Shown: positions 23,193 through 30,903 of the stretch, piece by piece
How the letters are laid out: each line of letters begins with the position of its first letter
Numbering within the stretch: position 1 is the stretch's first letter
Assembly (NCBI GenBank): GCA_034437035.1
Contig: DAOTUI010000161.1
Coordinates: 1-31,049, forward strand
From: CAKZQX01 sp034437035
GTDB taxonomy: Bacteria; Chloroflexota; Chloroflexia; Chloroflexales; Chloroflexaceae
Reading direction: 5' to 3'
Length of the DNA stretch: 31,049 bases
Position numbers and translations under genes: made by a program
Notes under the pieces: generated by a model
Seen by the model: the letters and a program-made list of their open reading frames with translations, nothing else
The model's database searches: none
Told to the model about the DNA's origin: nothing

Positions 23193-23367
23193 TGGAACAC
23201 TCCTTTTGTCGTAATAAATGCCCGTGTCCGCTGCGAACGCGAAAAAGACGGCGCTGTCCTCACTGGTTATACGCACACCGGGATTAATCTACAACCTGGG
23301 GAGCTACGTTTTCCTCGCTGGACCGCAGCGTTCTAACCTCTTGCAAAAGAGATAACATTGACTTTGG

Positions 23368-23396
23368 AGTATAACATCGTGCCGGGCATTCGTCAA
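23368..23396 (-). promoter_or_regulatory. infC operon promoter
   Basis: On the - strand: TTGACG (23396-23391), 17-bp spacer, TATACT (23373-23368). Close to consensus. Initiation is expected near 23361, giving a leader of about 170 nt before the AUU start. Confidence 0.88.
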
Positions 23397-23868
23397 CCAC
23401 ATCAGCCCTTTTTTGTCCTCCGGATACAAAGTAACCTCCTGGAAATATATTTGAACTTTCAAAAGACACGGGTTAAAGCAATCCATTTACGGCTCCCATT
23501 ACATACCGGCAATCCCTGTGCCGGATACCTGCACTTGCGTGCAGACAGTGCGCAGCATAAAGACCGATAAGACGCCTCTAACCTGAAGCCCACCCCGGCA
23601 CATGCATGCATGTTGAAAATCGGTAAAGATCATGGTAGGATATGCGCTATCCAATCCTTCCGTCATCCATACCGATATAGAGCAAACGTGCGCTGTCTGC
23701 GCTTCCTACAAGCACAGGGGTCGGGCATATCCGCCCCCCGGAATGCTCTGCGCGCATCAACGGCTGAGTCACCGCTCCCGGTGGTCGGTTCAATTCACGT
23801 TATCCACGCCCCAAACCGTGCATTGTTTCAGCGTACACTGAAATCGTAGCGTCAGCTTAGGAGAAAGT
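23397..23868. other. Divergent intergenic region between infC and sulP
   Basis: 472 bp without a credible gene; the short frames here lack ribosome-binding sites and family features. Visible structure: hairpin CTGCAC/GTGCAG (23529-23544), a CATGCATGCATG simple repeat (23601-23612) and an 18-bp near-palindrome just before sulP (23826-23843). Confidence 0.6.
23826..23843. promoter_or_regulatory. Near-palindrome overlapping a candidate sulP -10
   Basis: TTTCAGCGTACACTGAAA has perfect 6-bp outer arms (TTTCAG/CTGAAA) around CGTACA. It covers TACACT (23834-23839), a possible -10 about 30 nt before the sulP start, with no good -35. A repressor site is plausible but unproven. Confidence 0.4.
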
Positions 23869-25587
23869 ATGCAACTCACAAATGACATTCGCTTTACCAA
23901 CCTGCGTGGCGATCTGTTTGGCGGTATCACAGCGGCGATTGTTTCACTGCCCCTGGCGCTGGCATTCGGAGTTGCCTCGGGCGCCGGGCCCACTGCCGGG
24001 CTCTATGGCGCGGTGTTGGTTGGCCTGTTTGCCGCCCTGTTCGGCGGTACTCCCACGCTGATATCCGAGCCGACCGGCCCGATGACCGTGATTATGACGG
24101 CGGTTATTACCGGGATGGTTGCCGGCAATCCGGAAAACGGCCTGGCGATGGCCTTCACGGTCGTGATGATTGCGGGTCTGTTTCAGATCATTCTGGGGTT
24201 GCTCCGGCTGGGCAAATATGTCACGCTGATGCCCTACAGCGTCATTTCGGGCTTTATGTCGGGCATTGGGGTGATCTTGATTATTTTGCAGATTGCGCCC
24301 TTCCTGGGCCAGCCGAGCCCGCCTGGTGGAGTTATCGGCACACTCCAGAGTCTACCGGAACTGCTGCGCAATATTGATCCGACAGAAACAACGCTCGCGG
24401 TTATAACGATAGCTATTCTCTTCCTGATGCCCAAACGGCTGAAGCGTTATGCGCCCCCACCCCTGGTGGCGCTGGTTCTGGTCACGCTTATCTCGGTTTT
24501 CTTCTTTGCCAATGCCGACATTCGCCGGATTGGTGAGATCCCCGTCGGTCTGCCGGAACTCTACCTGCCCACTTTTACGGCGGCACAAGTTACCACGATG
24601 GTGGTGGATGGGATGGTGCTGGGTATGCTGGGTTGCATTGATACCCTGCTGACGGCGGTGATCTCCGATAGTCTGACGCGCACCGAGCATAAATCCAACA
24701 AGGAGTTGATCGGCCAGGGCATCGGCAATATCATGTCCGGCCTGTTTGGCGGTCTCCCGGGGGCCGGGGCCACAATGGGCACCGTACTGAATATTCAGAC
24801 CGGCGCACGGACGGCCCTCTCCGGCCTGACCCGCGCGCTACTGCTGCTGCTGGTTGTGCTGGGCGCGGCCCGGCTGATCCAGGGTATTCCGCTGGCGGTG
24901 CTGGCCGGAATTGCGCTGATGGTCGGGGTTAACATCCTGGACTGGAGTTTTCTCAAGCGGGCCCATCGGGTTTCCCGACAAACTACGCTGATTATGTATG
25001 GCGTGCTGTTACTCACCGTTTTTGTCGATCTGATTGTTGCGGTTGGTGTCGGCGTGTTTATCGCCAATATCCTGACGATTGATCGGCTCAGTGAATTGCA
25101 GGCGCAGAATGTCAAAGCTATCAGCGACGCGGACGATGCCATCCAGTTAGACGACCGGGAACGCGAACTGCTCGACCGCGCCAATGGCCGCGTACTGCTC
25201 TTCTATCTGAGCGGCCCGATGATCTTTGGCGTCTCCAAGGCGATTGCCCGCCAGCATGCAGCAATCGGGAACTATGCTGCTGCGGTCATCGACCTGCGCG
25301 ATGTGCCGATGCTCGATGTGACGGTTTCACTGGCAATTGAGAATGCGATTGAGGATGCCGTCGAAGCTCACTGTCATGTCTTTGTGGTCAGTGATGATCC
25401 AGTCATGCAGGAGCAACTGGAGCGGTTGGGTACTTTCGAACTGCTCCCCCGTGATCACCTGATGACTGACCGTATTGCAGCTTTGGAGCGCGCCGTCACC
25501 CTGGTTGAGGGGAAGGAAGAGCCGGCACTGGATGTCCAGATGCCGGTCGCCCTGACCAGCAAGCCGGAAGTTAGTAGTAGAGGTTAA
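23869..25587 (+). CDS. SulP-family anion transporter with STAS domain
   Basis: A 572-aa inner-membrane transporter of the SulP/SLC26 family (sulfate, bicarbonate or other anions). The membrane part (residues ~10-410) starts NLRGDLFGGITAAIVSLPLA and contains EPTGPMTVIM and the family segment IMSGLFGGLPGAGATMGTVL. The C-terminal cytoplasmic STAS domain (~435-550) has VLLFYLSGPMIFGVS and AVIDLRDVPMLDVTVSLAIE, where the DxxxxxDxT(V/S) pattern is typical. ATG 23869 has AGGAG upstream. It stands alone between divergent infC and convergent TPR genes. The substrate cannot be deduced; family members include the cyanobacterial bicarbonate transporter BicA. Confidence 0.92.
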   Translation: MQLTNDIRFTNLRGDLFGGITAAIVSLPLALAFGVASGAGPTAGLYGAVLVGLFAALFGGTPTLISEPTGPMTVIMTAVITGMVAGNPENGLAMAFTVVMIAGLFQIILGLLRLGKYVTLMPYSVISGFMSGIGVILIILQIAPFLGQPSPPGGVIGTLQSLPELLRNIDPTETTLAVITIAILFLMPKRLKRYAPPPLVALVLVTLISVFFFANADIRRIGEIPVGLPELYLPTFTAAQVTTMVVDGMVLGMLGCIDTLLTAVISDSLTRTEHKSNKELIGQGIGNIMSGLFGGLPGAGATMGTVLNIQTGARTALSGLTRALLLLLVVLGAARLIQGIPLAVLAGIALMVGVNILDWSFLKRAHRVSRQTTLIMYGVLLLTVFVDLIVAVGVGVFIANILTIDRLSELQAQNVKAISDADDAIQLDDRERELLDRANGRVLLFYLSGPMIFGVSKAIARQHAAIGNYAAAVIDLRDVPMLDVTVSLAIENAIEDAVEAHCHVFVVSDDPVMQEQLERLGTFELLPRDHLMTDRIAALERAVTLVEGKEEPALDVQMPVALTSKPEVSSRG

Positions 25588-25609
25588 CGGTTATGGGTTA
25601 CGGGTTACT
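25582..25609 (+). repeat. Four-unit heptamer repeat after sulP
   Basis: GGTTAAC, GGTTATG, GGTTACG, GGTTACT in tandem, starting at the last sulP codons and spanning its TAA stop. Same period, and similar sequence (GGATTAC), to the valS tract at 633-708. Confidence 0.6.
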
Positions 25610-25758
25610 GTGGTGAGGGTAATGAGGTTGTTCGTCGTGCCGGCTTCAATCAGTCACAGCGGCAGAAACCAGTTGATGAACTTTGAAATGTATTCCGGAC
25701 ATTCCTGATCGGGAGGCCCAACTTCAGTCGGTTGTTCCAGTACCGCAACAAGCAGGAG

Positions 25759-25777
25759 GCGGCAGCCAGGCTGCCGC
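25759..25777. repeat. Inverted repeat between convergent sulP and TPR genes
   Basis: GCGGCAGC / GCTGCCGC with a 3-nt loop. No T-run on either strand, so it is at best a weak terminator. The rest of 25610-25824 shows nothing recognisable. Confidence 0.4.
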
Positions 25778-25824
25778 ACTCCATATCCGGACTGTTTCTC
25801 AACGTTCATTGGCTGTGGGAATAG

Positions 25825-27819
25825 CTACCTGAATCGACCAACTAACTTCTCTAAGTTCTGCCGCAAACCGGTACCTTCCAGTTGCATCCGCCGCGAGGCA
25901 AGTTGGGGGTTGTCCGGGTCAACATCGGCCCAGAGATTCAGCCAGGCGCGCGCGGCATCCGGTTTGCCATCGGCGATCCATAGTTCGGCCTCAACGTCGC
26001 AGAGTTGGGTAAACTCGCTGGTGTGGAACTTTTTCCGCGCCAGTAAGGGCTTGACCAACTCCTGGGCCTGCTCGATCTCCCCATTCCGGATATGTATCCG
26101 CGCTACGCTCAACCGGGCGAAGAAGTAGTTCGGATGTTGCTGGTGAATCTGTTTGATGAGTTCCTCGGCTTCGGCGGTACGCCCGCTTATACTGTAGGCC
26201 ACGGCCAGGTTGTTCTGCAGATCGGGCGCATCCGGTTCCAGTTCGAGCGCCTGCCGGATCAACTCCTCCGCCGTTTCATGATCATGATCGTGTAACGCCA
26301 GTGTGGCGTCCTGCATTAATTGTGTCACCTTGGGCGAGTGCCCCTGGGAGTCGGGTTCGCCGCTGATTTCAAACGACATCAGCATGATATCCCGCCACTC
26401 GCCTTGCAGCCAGAGACGCACCTCGCCCGACGGCAAGAGGCCCGCTTCATTTGCGGCGGTGGCCGCCTGGTGACGCATACTGTCGGGACCGCGCCGGCTC
26501 AGGGCGAAGTCGCGCAGGGCGACGTTGAGTTCGGGCAGTTCGGCGGCAGTGGCCGTACGGAACGCAAACTCGCGCCCCTGCGGATCACCCCGGTCAAGCA
26601 GCAGCGGTATCAGGGCAGTGATATCCGGGTTGGCCTCCAGCCAATCCTGCAAAGCCCGGGTTGAAGCCTTGCCGCTCTTGCCCCGGGTGGCACGTTGCGC
26701 CGAGCTTGCCAGGCGGTTAAACCGTTCGGGCGCGAGCCACTCGCCGAGGGTGAACGGCCAGGGGGCATGCCGTGCGCCCACCGGCTGCTGCAGGTCGTCC
26801 AGGTTAGCCCGGGCCAACTCCAGCCAGGGCGCTTGCTTGAGCGCCTGCTGCCAGTAGTGCCGGGCCTTCTTCTCATTGCCCAGGCGTAGCGCGGCAACTG
26901 CTGTCAGATGGTAGAGCAGCGGATGGGCGAACGACTCGCGTAGCACGCCGCTCCGTTCAGCCCCCTGGAAGGCGTCCATCACACCTTCATCGTCACCCAG
27001 AAAGCTCAGCGCCTCCATCTTTTTCACCCAGACATCCGTGTCACTTGACTCGACCGCTTTGAGCCGTTCGGCCCACTCCCGCGCCTCGTCCAGATGTCCG
27101 GTCAGGCAGAGGTAGCGCGTCAGGTTGGAGAGCGCATGGTAGTTATCCGGCGCGATGGTGAGCACCTGCCGGGCAGTGGCAATGGCCTGCTCAATCTCGC
27201 CCTCAACAAAGTAGGCCTGGCTGATATTGTTGTAGGCCGGGGTAAAGTCAGGCCGCAGCTTGAGCAGTTCCTGGGCGCGTTCGCGGGCGCGCGCAAATTT
27301 GCCCTGCTCAGAGAGGCTCATAACCTCCTCGTGCATGGTAGCAACCGCGCCGGCATGCTCGCCAGTCAGCCCGTAGGTGGTCAGCAGTTCGTTGAACATG
27401 GGCTCAACCTCGGCCACCGTCCGGCGCACTTCGGGAGCATACTCCTCGTCGTCGGGCCAGCGCTCCAGGAAATAGCGCGCCGTACGCAACCCCAGGGCCG
27501 GGCGTCCATTGGTGAGGTAAGCCCCCATCAACGCCGCCGTGGTTTCCGGGTCGTCGGGGGCCAGCCGATGGAGTTGCTCGCCCCACTGCTGGTACTGCTG
27601 CATATCTTGCTGTTCATAGGCAACTGCCATAAGCAGATATACAACATCAAACTGGTTGGGATGACGTTGATTGAGATGCAGCAGCGTCGCCTGCGCCTGA
27701 TCCCAGTCGGCCTGATTCATCAGTTGCTCGGCCCGCTGCAACCCCTTGACCAGCGCGGTAATAGCGGAACCAGATGACTGCTTTGAACGTGACTTTTGCT
27801 TTTTCTTCTTCTTGCCCAT
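25825..27819 (-). CDS. Tetratricopeptide-repeat protein
   Basis: 664 aa, soluble, no signal peptide. A strongly basic N-terminus (MGKKKKKQKSRSKQ) precedes TPR helices. Recognisable TPR units include QADWDQAQATLLHLNQRHPN, KFARARERAQELLKLRPDF with AYNNISQAYFVEGEIEQAIA, LSNLTRYLCLTGHLDEA, and near the C-terminus HETAEELIRQALELEPDAP and AVAYSISGRTAEAEELI. The middle (~350-470) is less repeat-like (GARHAPWPFTLGEWLAPERF). Such proteins are scaffolds for protein complexes; the partner is unknown. The lysine cluster might contact nucleic acid, ribosomes or membrane lipids. The ribosome-binding site GGAGGA is directly before ATG 27819. Convergent with sulP. Confidence 0.9.
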   Translation of the reverse strand: MGKKKKKQKSRSKQSSGSAITALVKGLQRAEQLMNQADWDQAQATLLHLNQRHPNQFDVVYLLMAVAYEQQDMQQYQQWGEQLHRLAPDDPETTAALMGAYLTNGRPALGLRTARYFLERWPDDEEYAPEVRRTVAEVEPMFNELLTTYGLTGEHAGAVATMHEEVMSLSEQGKFARARERAQELLKLRPDFTPAYNNISQAYFVEGEIEQAIATARQVLTIAPDNYHALSNLTRYLCLTGHLDEAREWAERLKAVESSDTDVWVKKMEALSFLGDDEGVMDAFQGAERSGVLRESFAHPLLYHLTAVAALRLGNEKKARHYWQQALKQAPWLELARANLDDLQQPVGARHAPWPFTLGEWLAPERFNRLASSAQRATRGKSGKASTRALQDWLEANPDITALIPLLLDRGDPQGREFAFRTATAAELPELNVALRDFALSRRGPDSMRHQAATAANEAGLLPSGEVRLWLQGEWRDIMLMSFEISGEPDSQGHSPKVTQLMQDATLALHDHDHETAEELIRQALELEPDAPDLQNNLAVAYSISGRTAEAEELIKQIHQQHPNYFFARLSVARIHIRNGEIEQAQELVKPLLARKKFHTSEFTQLCDVEAELWIADGKPDAARAWLNLWADVDPDNPQLASRRMQLEGTGLRQNLEKLVGRFR

Positions 27820-27921
27820 TATTCCTCCGTGCTGTGACTATAGCAATTCTATCCGGATTATAGCCGTAGGATGCATTCTATGTACCGTTCTGCTGCCGCA
27901 CGCCATACCCGGATGGGATGC

Positions 27922-27941
27922 GGACGCGCTTCTGCGCGTCC
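27922..27941. repeat. REP-like palindrome, copy 1
   Basis: GGACGCGC TTCT GCGCGTCC: perfect 8-bp arms with a TTCT loop, followed by CTACC. The identical 20-mer occurs at 30948-30967, there preceded by GGTAG, so the shared consensus is a longer palindrome of about 28 bp. Extragenic in both cases. Confidence 0.7.
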
Positions 27942-28128
27942 CTACCGCGAACAGCTTCATCGTAAGCGATAGAGACCACAACCGGCTGAAGCCGAGATTC
28001 CCGTGCGTCCCTCCCGCAGACGCGGCGGTCTGCCGGAACTGCGCCTCTCAAACGGCCTTCGCATAGTGCATATGAAAGTCGTATGACAACCCATGATACA
28101 TGAATCGGCTGCTATCTTCAACGTGGCG

Positions 28129-28137
28129 TGCTATAAT
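28129..28137 (+). promoter_or_regulatory. Extended -10 promoter reading into element C and pbp
   Basis: TGCTATAAT (TATAAT at 28132-28137) with no clear -35. Initiation would fall near 28144, inside the terminal repeat of element C, so the whole hairpin would be part of the PBP 5' leader (about 225 nt). Confidence 0.6.
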
Positions 28138-28139
28138 TT

Positions 28140-28338
28140 ACAGGAGTTACGCGGTGCGTGTTCAAACCGGGCGTTTAACTCGATGGAAGCCCGATTCGCC
28201 TGCGGCAGCATGGTACTTTTTTATTCTTTTTCAGGAAATTCCGGCTCACAGAGCCGGAATTTCCTGAAAAAGTGATGTCTGGTACCAACCTGTCGAAGGC
28301 GAACTATGTCCCTTCGCGGCAAACCGCGTAATACGTGG
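28140..28338 (+). repeat. Terminal-inverted-repeat element, copy C
   Basis: Left end ACAGGAGTTACGCGGT (28140-28155) and a more diverged right end around ACCGCGTAATACGTG (28323-28337). The left 86-bp module matches copy B closely. The central hairpin at 28226-28272 again has a perfect 22-bp stem, loop ACA, but its inner part is GGAAATTCCGGCTC instead of the A/T-rich inner stem of copies A and B. TTTA occurs at 28137-28140 and 28341-28344 and might be a target duplication. The right module does not share the GGAATCTTCC segment of A and B. Confidence 0.75.
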
Positions 28339-28368
28339 AGTTTAGAACAACCTGATGATGAGAGTGTT

Positions 28369-30903
28369 ATGTCCCCTGCGCGCAAACCCGAGCGCCGCCA
28401 ACGCCGTTTCTCCCCGCTGCTGTTTCTCTGGCGGTTATTCCTGGCTTTTGTCAAGCTAACCCTGCTGGCCTTCCTGCTGCTAGTGCTGGCAGGATTATTA
28501 ATCTACCGCGAGTATGCCCAGAATCTGCCCGACCCACAGCAGATCGGGCAGCACCGCTCGTTTGAGACCACGCGGATCTATGCCCGCGATGGGCAGACGC
28601 TGCTGTATGAACTGGTGGACCCGCAGGCCGGGCATCGCACGGTGGTCGGCTTTGACCGCATCCCGCGTATGCTCAAGGATGCCACGATTGCGGTTGAGGA
28701 TGCCGGCTTTTATGAGAACCCCGGCGTCGATCTGCGCGGGATTGTGCGCGCGGTCTGGCTGAACTACCGGCACCAGGAGATTGTCAGCGGTGGCAGCACG
28801 ATCACGCAGCAACTGGTGCGCAACATCCTGCTCTCCCCGGCGGAGCGCACTGAGGTCAGCTATGAGCGCAAACTGCGCGAGGCGATTCTGGCCTACCAGG
28901 TGAGCCAGGAGTATAGCAAGGACCAGATCCTGAGTATCTACCTGAACGAGGTCTACTACGGCGCGCAGGCGTACGGCGTGGGCGCGGCGGCCCGGCAATA
29001 TTTCGGCAAGCATGTCTGGGAGTTGACCGAGGCCGAGGCGACGCTGCTGGCGGGTCTGCCCCAGTCACCGACCAGGCTCAACCCCTTCACCAATCTGGAG
29101 GGAGCCAGGCAGCGCCAGCGGATCACGCTTGATCTGATGGTCAAGTATGGCTACCTGACACCGCAGCGGGCCGAGGCGATCTTTGCCGAGCCGATCACGC
29201 TGGTGTCGCCGCTGACCGATATTGTTGCGCCGCATTTTGTCTTTTATGTGCGCGATATGCTGGAGGAGCGCTACGGGCCGGATCTGCTCTACCGGGGCGG
29301 CCTGCGCGTGACTACGAGTATCGATCTGCACTGGCAGGCCGAGGCGCAGCGGATCGCGCGGCAGCATATCGCCGAGGGCGTGGATGGCAACCCACCGCTG
29401 CGTACGCGCAACGCGCACAACGCCGCCGTGGTCATGCTGTCGCCCGATGGACAGGTGCCGGCGCTGGTGGGCAGCATCGACTACAACAGCCCGGAGATCG
29501 ACGGCGAGGTGAATGTGGCGCTGGCGCCGCGCCAGCCCGGCTCCGCGCTCAAGCCGATTGTCTACGCGGCCGCCCTACAGCGCGGCTGGACCCCCGCCAC
29601 GGTAATCTGGGATGAGCCGACCAGCTTTCGTCAGGGGAATGACACCGAGTATACACCCATGAACTATGACAATAGCTGGCATGGTCCGCAGCGGGTACGA
29701 ATGGCGCTGGCAAACTCGCTCAATATCCCGGCGGTCAAGGCGCTGGAGTTTGTGGGGGTTGAGCCGTTTGTGGATCTGGCAACCAGTATGGGCATCACCA
29801 CCTTTGATGATCCCTCCCGCCATGGCCTGGCGATGGCGCTGGGCAGCAACGAGGTACGCCTGCTGGACCTGAGCGCGGCCTACAACACGCTGCGCAACGG
29901 CGGGCGCTACCAGCCGCCAACGACCATTCTCCAGGTGACGAACAGCCGGGGCGAAATGCTGGAACGCTGGACGCCGGGACCGGGCCGCCAGGTGTTGGGC
30001 GACCAGGGCGAGCAGATTGCCTTCCTGATAACCAATATTCTGAGCGATAACCAGGCACGCTGGTACATGTTCGGGCGCGGCAATGTGATGGAACTGCCCG
30101 ACGGCCGGCCCGCCGCCGTCAAGACCGGCACCAGCAACGACTGGCGCGACTCCTGGGCGCTGGGCTATACGCCCGAGGTGACGATTGGCGTCTGGGTCGG
30201 CAATAATGACAACGCACCGATGCAGGAGATCGCCGGCGCAAATGGCGCGGGTGAGATCTGGCAAGATTTGATGCTGACCTACCATCAGGACCGGCCGCAT
30301 CAACCCTTCCCGCGCCCGCCGGGGGTGATAGAGCAGGCGGTCTGCGCCGATACGGGCGGCGTAGCCAGCGACGCCTGTCCCCGCCCGATCACGGAGTTGT
30401 TTGTGGCGGGCAGCGAACCCCGCGACACCGATGTGGTCTACCGCTCGGTGCGGGTCGGCGGTGACGGCGGTTGCCTGGCGGCCTCCTACACGCCGCCGGG
30501 CCAGGTGCGCGAAGTGACCTTTGCGGTCTATCCGCCGCGCTTTCAGGATTGGGCGCAGCGCAACGGCATTCCGCAACCGCCCACGCAGCCCTGCCCGCCG
30601 CCGCAACCCTCGTCCGATGCGGCGGTGGCGGCGCTGGCCCCGGTAAGCGAGAACGGCACGGTTCCCCGGCAGCAGGTGTTTGTCAACGGGACAGCGCGCT
30701 TCGCCTTTACGCTGGAGGTCGGCGCGGGCAGTGATCCGCAGGCATGGCAGCCGGTAAGCCGGGGCATCGGCGGGAAGGAAGCGCGGCTGCTGGGGGTCTG
30801 GCAGGCGGATACCTTTGCGCCGGGTGAGTATACGCTACGCCTGCGGGTAGTCACGCCGGAGGGTCTGCCGGTGGTGGCGACGCAGGTGGTGCGGGTGCAG
30901 TGA
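28369..30903 (+). CDS. Class A penicillin-binding protein (PBP1)
   Basis: Bifunctional peptidoglycan glycosyltransferase/transpeptidase, 844 aa. Short basic cytoplasmic N-terminus, one membrane anchor (~26-46), GT51 domain with AVEDAGFYENPG (catalytic Glu110) and SGGSTITQQLVRN (~140-152), then transpeptidase motifs SALK (Ser392, Lys395), SLN (450-452) and KTG (585-587). A C-terminal extension of ~200 residues includes a Pro-rich linker (QPPTQPCPPPQPSS) and a beta-rich end. ATG 28369 is preferred. The frame is open back to ATG 28306, but those 21 codons lie in or next to repeat element C and encode no recognisable feature. Confidence 0.95.
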   Translation: MSPARKPERRQRRFSPLLFLWRLFLAFVKLTLLAFLLLVLAGLLIYREYAQNLPDPQQIGQHRSFETTRIYARDGQTLLYELVDPQAGHRTVVGFDRIPRMLKDATIAVEDAGFYENPGVDLRGIVRAVWLNYRHQEIVSGGSTITQQLVRNILLSPAERTEVSYERKLREAILAYQVSQEYSKDQILSIYLNEVYYGAQAYGVGAAARQYFGKHVWELTEAEATLLAGLPQSPTRLNPFTNLEGARQRQRITLDLMVKYGYLTPQRAEAIFAEPITLVSPLTDIVAPHFVFYVRDMLEERYGPDLLYRGGLRVTTSIDLHWQAEAQRIARQHIAEGVDGNPPLRTRNAHNAAVVMLSPDGQVPALVGSIDYNSPEIDGEVNVALAPRQPGSALKPIVYAAALQRGWTPATVIWDEPTSFRQGNDTEYTPMNYDNSWHGPQRVRMALANSLNIPAVKALEFVGVEPFVDLATSMGITTFDDPSRHGLAMALGSNEVRLLDLSAAYNTLRNGGRYQPPTTILQVTNSRGEMLERWTPGPGRQVLGDQGEQIAFLITNILSDNQARWYMFGRGNVMELPDGRPAAVKTGTSNDWRDSWALGYTPEVTIGVWVGNNDNAPMQEIAGANGAGEIWQDLMLTYHQDRPHQPFPRPPGVIEQAVCADTGGVASDACPRPITELFVAGSEPRDTDVVYRSVRVGGDGGCLAASYTPPGQVREVTFAVYPPRFQDWAQRNGIPQPPTQPCPPPQPSSDAAVAALAPVSENGTVPRQQVFVNGTARFAFTLEVGAGSDPQAWQPVSRGIGGKEARLLGVWQADTFAPGEYTLRLRVVTPEGLPVVATQVVRVQ

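Larger units (their letters stand above)
27820..28139. other. Intergenic region between divergent TPR and PBP genes
   Basis: 320 bp without a gene. It holds a TATAAT on the - strand (27862-27857) that may serve the TPR gene, without a clear -35, a REP-like palindrome (27922-27941) and, at its right end, the extended -10 for the PBP gene. Confidence 0.5.

Noticed and set aside
23284..23486. Short frames of about 60 codons upstream of infC
   Set aside because: They overlap the strong infC promoter and leader and have no ribosome-binding site or recognisable features.
29575..30606. Open frame of 343 codons on the - strand
   Set aside because: Antisense to the transpeptidase part of the PBP gene; no recognisable motif.
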